A stretch of DNA of 7,442 bases, from the NCBI GenBank assembly GCA_043757865.1, contig JAYVOP010000104.1, positions 1 through 7,442 of the forward strand. Direction: 5' to 3'. The notes beneath the pieces are model-generated. The model did no database searches, was not told the DNA's origin, and was given only the letters and a program-made list of their open reading frames with translations. The DNA is from JAGNEJ01 sp043757865 (GTDB taxonomy: Bacteria; Verrucomicrobiota; Verrucomicrobiia; Verrucomicrobiales; V1-33). Position numbers and translations under genes: made by a program. Shown here piece by piece: positions 6,676 to 7,442 of this stretch. The first letter of the stretch is position 1. Each line of letters opens with the position of its first letter.

Positions 6676-7280
6676 TAACTAACCAGACCATCCGACGGAG
6701 TCGGCGGAAACACCACCTTCTCATAAATCTCTGCTAGCGTGATGCTGACGCCCAGGCTGCGTAGGGCTAGCTGGTCAGCGGCCTCGGTGTAGAGGATGGA
6801 GGTCCAGCGGTTGCCGGAGTCACGGCTGAAGACCTCCACTTCCACGCGGTCTTGACGCACGAGAACGTATTCTACTAACGTCTCTAGGAGCCGATAGAGA
6901 TTGAATTTCTCTCCACGATCCAAAGCCATGGTGCTGGGGGAAAGCACCTCCACGATGACTGAGGGATTGGTGTAAGCATCCTCACATTCATCTTCAAAAA
7001 TCATCGGCCCACAGAGCCCGGAGAGGTCTGGGTAGCGGTAGACATTTGCTTTGTCGATGCGCACTTTCATGTCAGAGTTGAAAATCTCACAGGGACGCGA
7101 AGCCAGCTTGGCGCTGAGATGGCGGGAAAGATTCACGGAGATACGGTTGTGGTTCACTGAGGCTCCTGCCATGGCATAGACAATGCCGTTCACATATTCA
7201 CTCTTTGTGGACGCACAGCGTTCCGCCTCAAGATATTCAGTGGCGGTAAAAATCTCACGGGTTAATTTTTCAGCAGACAT
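6675..7280 (-). CDS. Uma2-family (DUF820) restriction-endonuclease-fold protein
   Basis: A 201-residue Uma2-family protein of typical full length. The family has a PD-(D/E)XK nuclease-like fold. Hallmarks here are the N-terminal TATEYLEAER and YVNGIVYAMAGAS segments (residues 12-41), PDLSG with D85, PSVIVEVLSPST with E111 (residues 106-117), DRGEKFNLY with D121 and K125, and LVEYVLV (135-141). The acidic pair plus the displaced lysine fit the expected active site, so catalysis is plausible, but Uma2 proteins have poorly known biological roles. The ATG at 7280 is preferred because family homology starts right after it; a GTG at 7337 would add 19 residues without domain character. It runs in the same direction as the kinase operon but is separated by about 575 bases, so it is probably a separate unit. 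Its upstream region is cut short by the SNF2 fragment at the right edge. Such genes are strongly multiplied in Cyanobacteria, Planctomycetota and Verrucomicrobiota. Confidence 0.9.
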   Translation of the reverse strand: MSAEKLTREIFTATEYLEAERCASTKSEYVNGIVYAMAGASVNHNRISVNLSRHLSAKLASRPCEIFNSDMKVRIDKANVYRYPDLSGLCGPMIFEDECEDAYTNPSVIVEVLSPSTMALDRGEKFNLYRLLETLVEYVLVRQDRVEVEVFSRDSGNRWTSILYTEAADQLALRSLGVSITLAEIYEKVVFPPTPSDGLVS

Positions 7281-7339
7281 GGTGGAGATGATGCGACGAA
7301 ATTTCGAGATTGCAAGGAGCCGACTCAGCGGGGTCACGG

Positions 7340-7442
7340 GCTGGCCGTCGCAAAGACCCGGACGCCCAAGTGCGGCTCTCCGCGCGCCTGCGGCCGTTCA
7401 TTCTCCGCCGCACCAAAGGCCAAGTGGCGCTGGACCTGCCGC
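7340..7442 (+). pseudogene. 5'-truncated SNF2-family ATPase segment, continues past window
   Basis: From about 7355 the plus strand encodes KDPDAQVRLSARLRPFILRR followed by TKGQVALDLP, the conserved segment that joins the two lobes of SNF2 ATPases (the RPFxLRRTK...V..DLP signature). Upstream in the same frame there is a TGA at 7289-7291 and no ATG between it and the homology, and the other plus-strand frames show no earlier SNF2 motifs. The N-terminal ATPase lobe (Walker A, DEAH) is therefore missing, and the homology starts abruptly next to the Uma2 upstream region. The frame is open to the window edge, so the C-terminal lobe may follow. It is either a truncated duplicate of the SNF2 gene whose 3' end lies at 2-481 or the trace of a rearrangement; an assembly join is possible. 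The exact breakpoint (about 7325-7355) cannot be fixed from this window. Confidence 0.75.

Noticed and set aside
7297..7306. Palindrome CGAAATTTCG 16 bases upstream of the Uma2 start
   Set aside because: Ten bases is short enough to occur by chance, and no repeated copy or promoter context supports an operator.
1..7442. Window as one circular molecule opened inside the SNF2 gene
   Set aside because: Joining the end to the start gives a frame break with an immediate TAG, and about 100 residues between the two SNF2 segments would be missing.

Overview
The window carries a four-gene minus-strand operon, flanked by SNF2 helicase sequence at both ends and by a Uma2-family nuclease gene on the right. 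No rRNA, tRNA, CRISPR or transposase was seen. Abundant SNF2 helicases, Uma2 proteins and xylose-isomerase-like TIM barrels, together with moderate GC and weak Shine-Dalgarno sites, suggest a Verrucomicrobiota or Planctomycetota bacterium. This is an inference from gene content only.

Layout. Positions 2-481 (+) hold the C-terminal helicase lobe of a SNF2/Swi2 ATPase whose 5' part lies outside the window. Positions 482-886 are a non-coding gap with three inverted repeats; one of them is a plausible terminator for the minus-strand operon. Then come four minus-strand genes, transcribed from right to left. The first (6099-3484) is an 871-residue fusion of a sugar-phosphate isomerase/epimerase-like TIM barrel, two GAF-like regions and a histidine kinase core. 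The second (3461-3006) is a stand-alone receiver. The third (3009-2197) is a protein of unknown family. The fourth (2200-887) is a CHAT-domain caspase-like protease with its His/Cys dyad. The last three genes overlap by ATGA junctions, so they are probably translationally coupled. A sigma70-like promoter (TTGCCA, 17 bp, TACAAC) lies about 135 bp upstream of the kinase start.

Positions 6263-6674 contain no confident gene, only a possible decayed plus-strand ORF and an inverted repeat. A Uma2/DUF820 nuclease gene follows (7280-6675, minus). At the right edge (about 7340-7442, plus) a second SNF2 segment begins mid-protein, just after an in-frame stop. It is therefore a 5'-truncated copy, or the product of a rearrangement.

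How the genes may work together (inference): the kinase senses a small molecule through its TIM barrel and/or GAF regions and phosphorylates the receiver. The receiver has no output domain, so it probably acts by protein contact, plausibly through the unknown third protein, to control the CHAT protease. A two-component phosphorelay wired to a caspase-like protease would be an unusual, possibly undescribed stress, cell-suicide or defence module. It is the most interesting content of the window.
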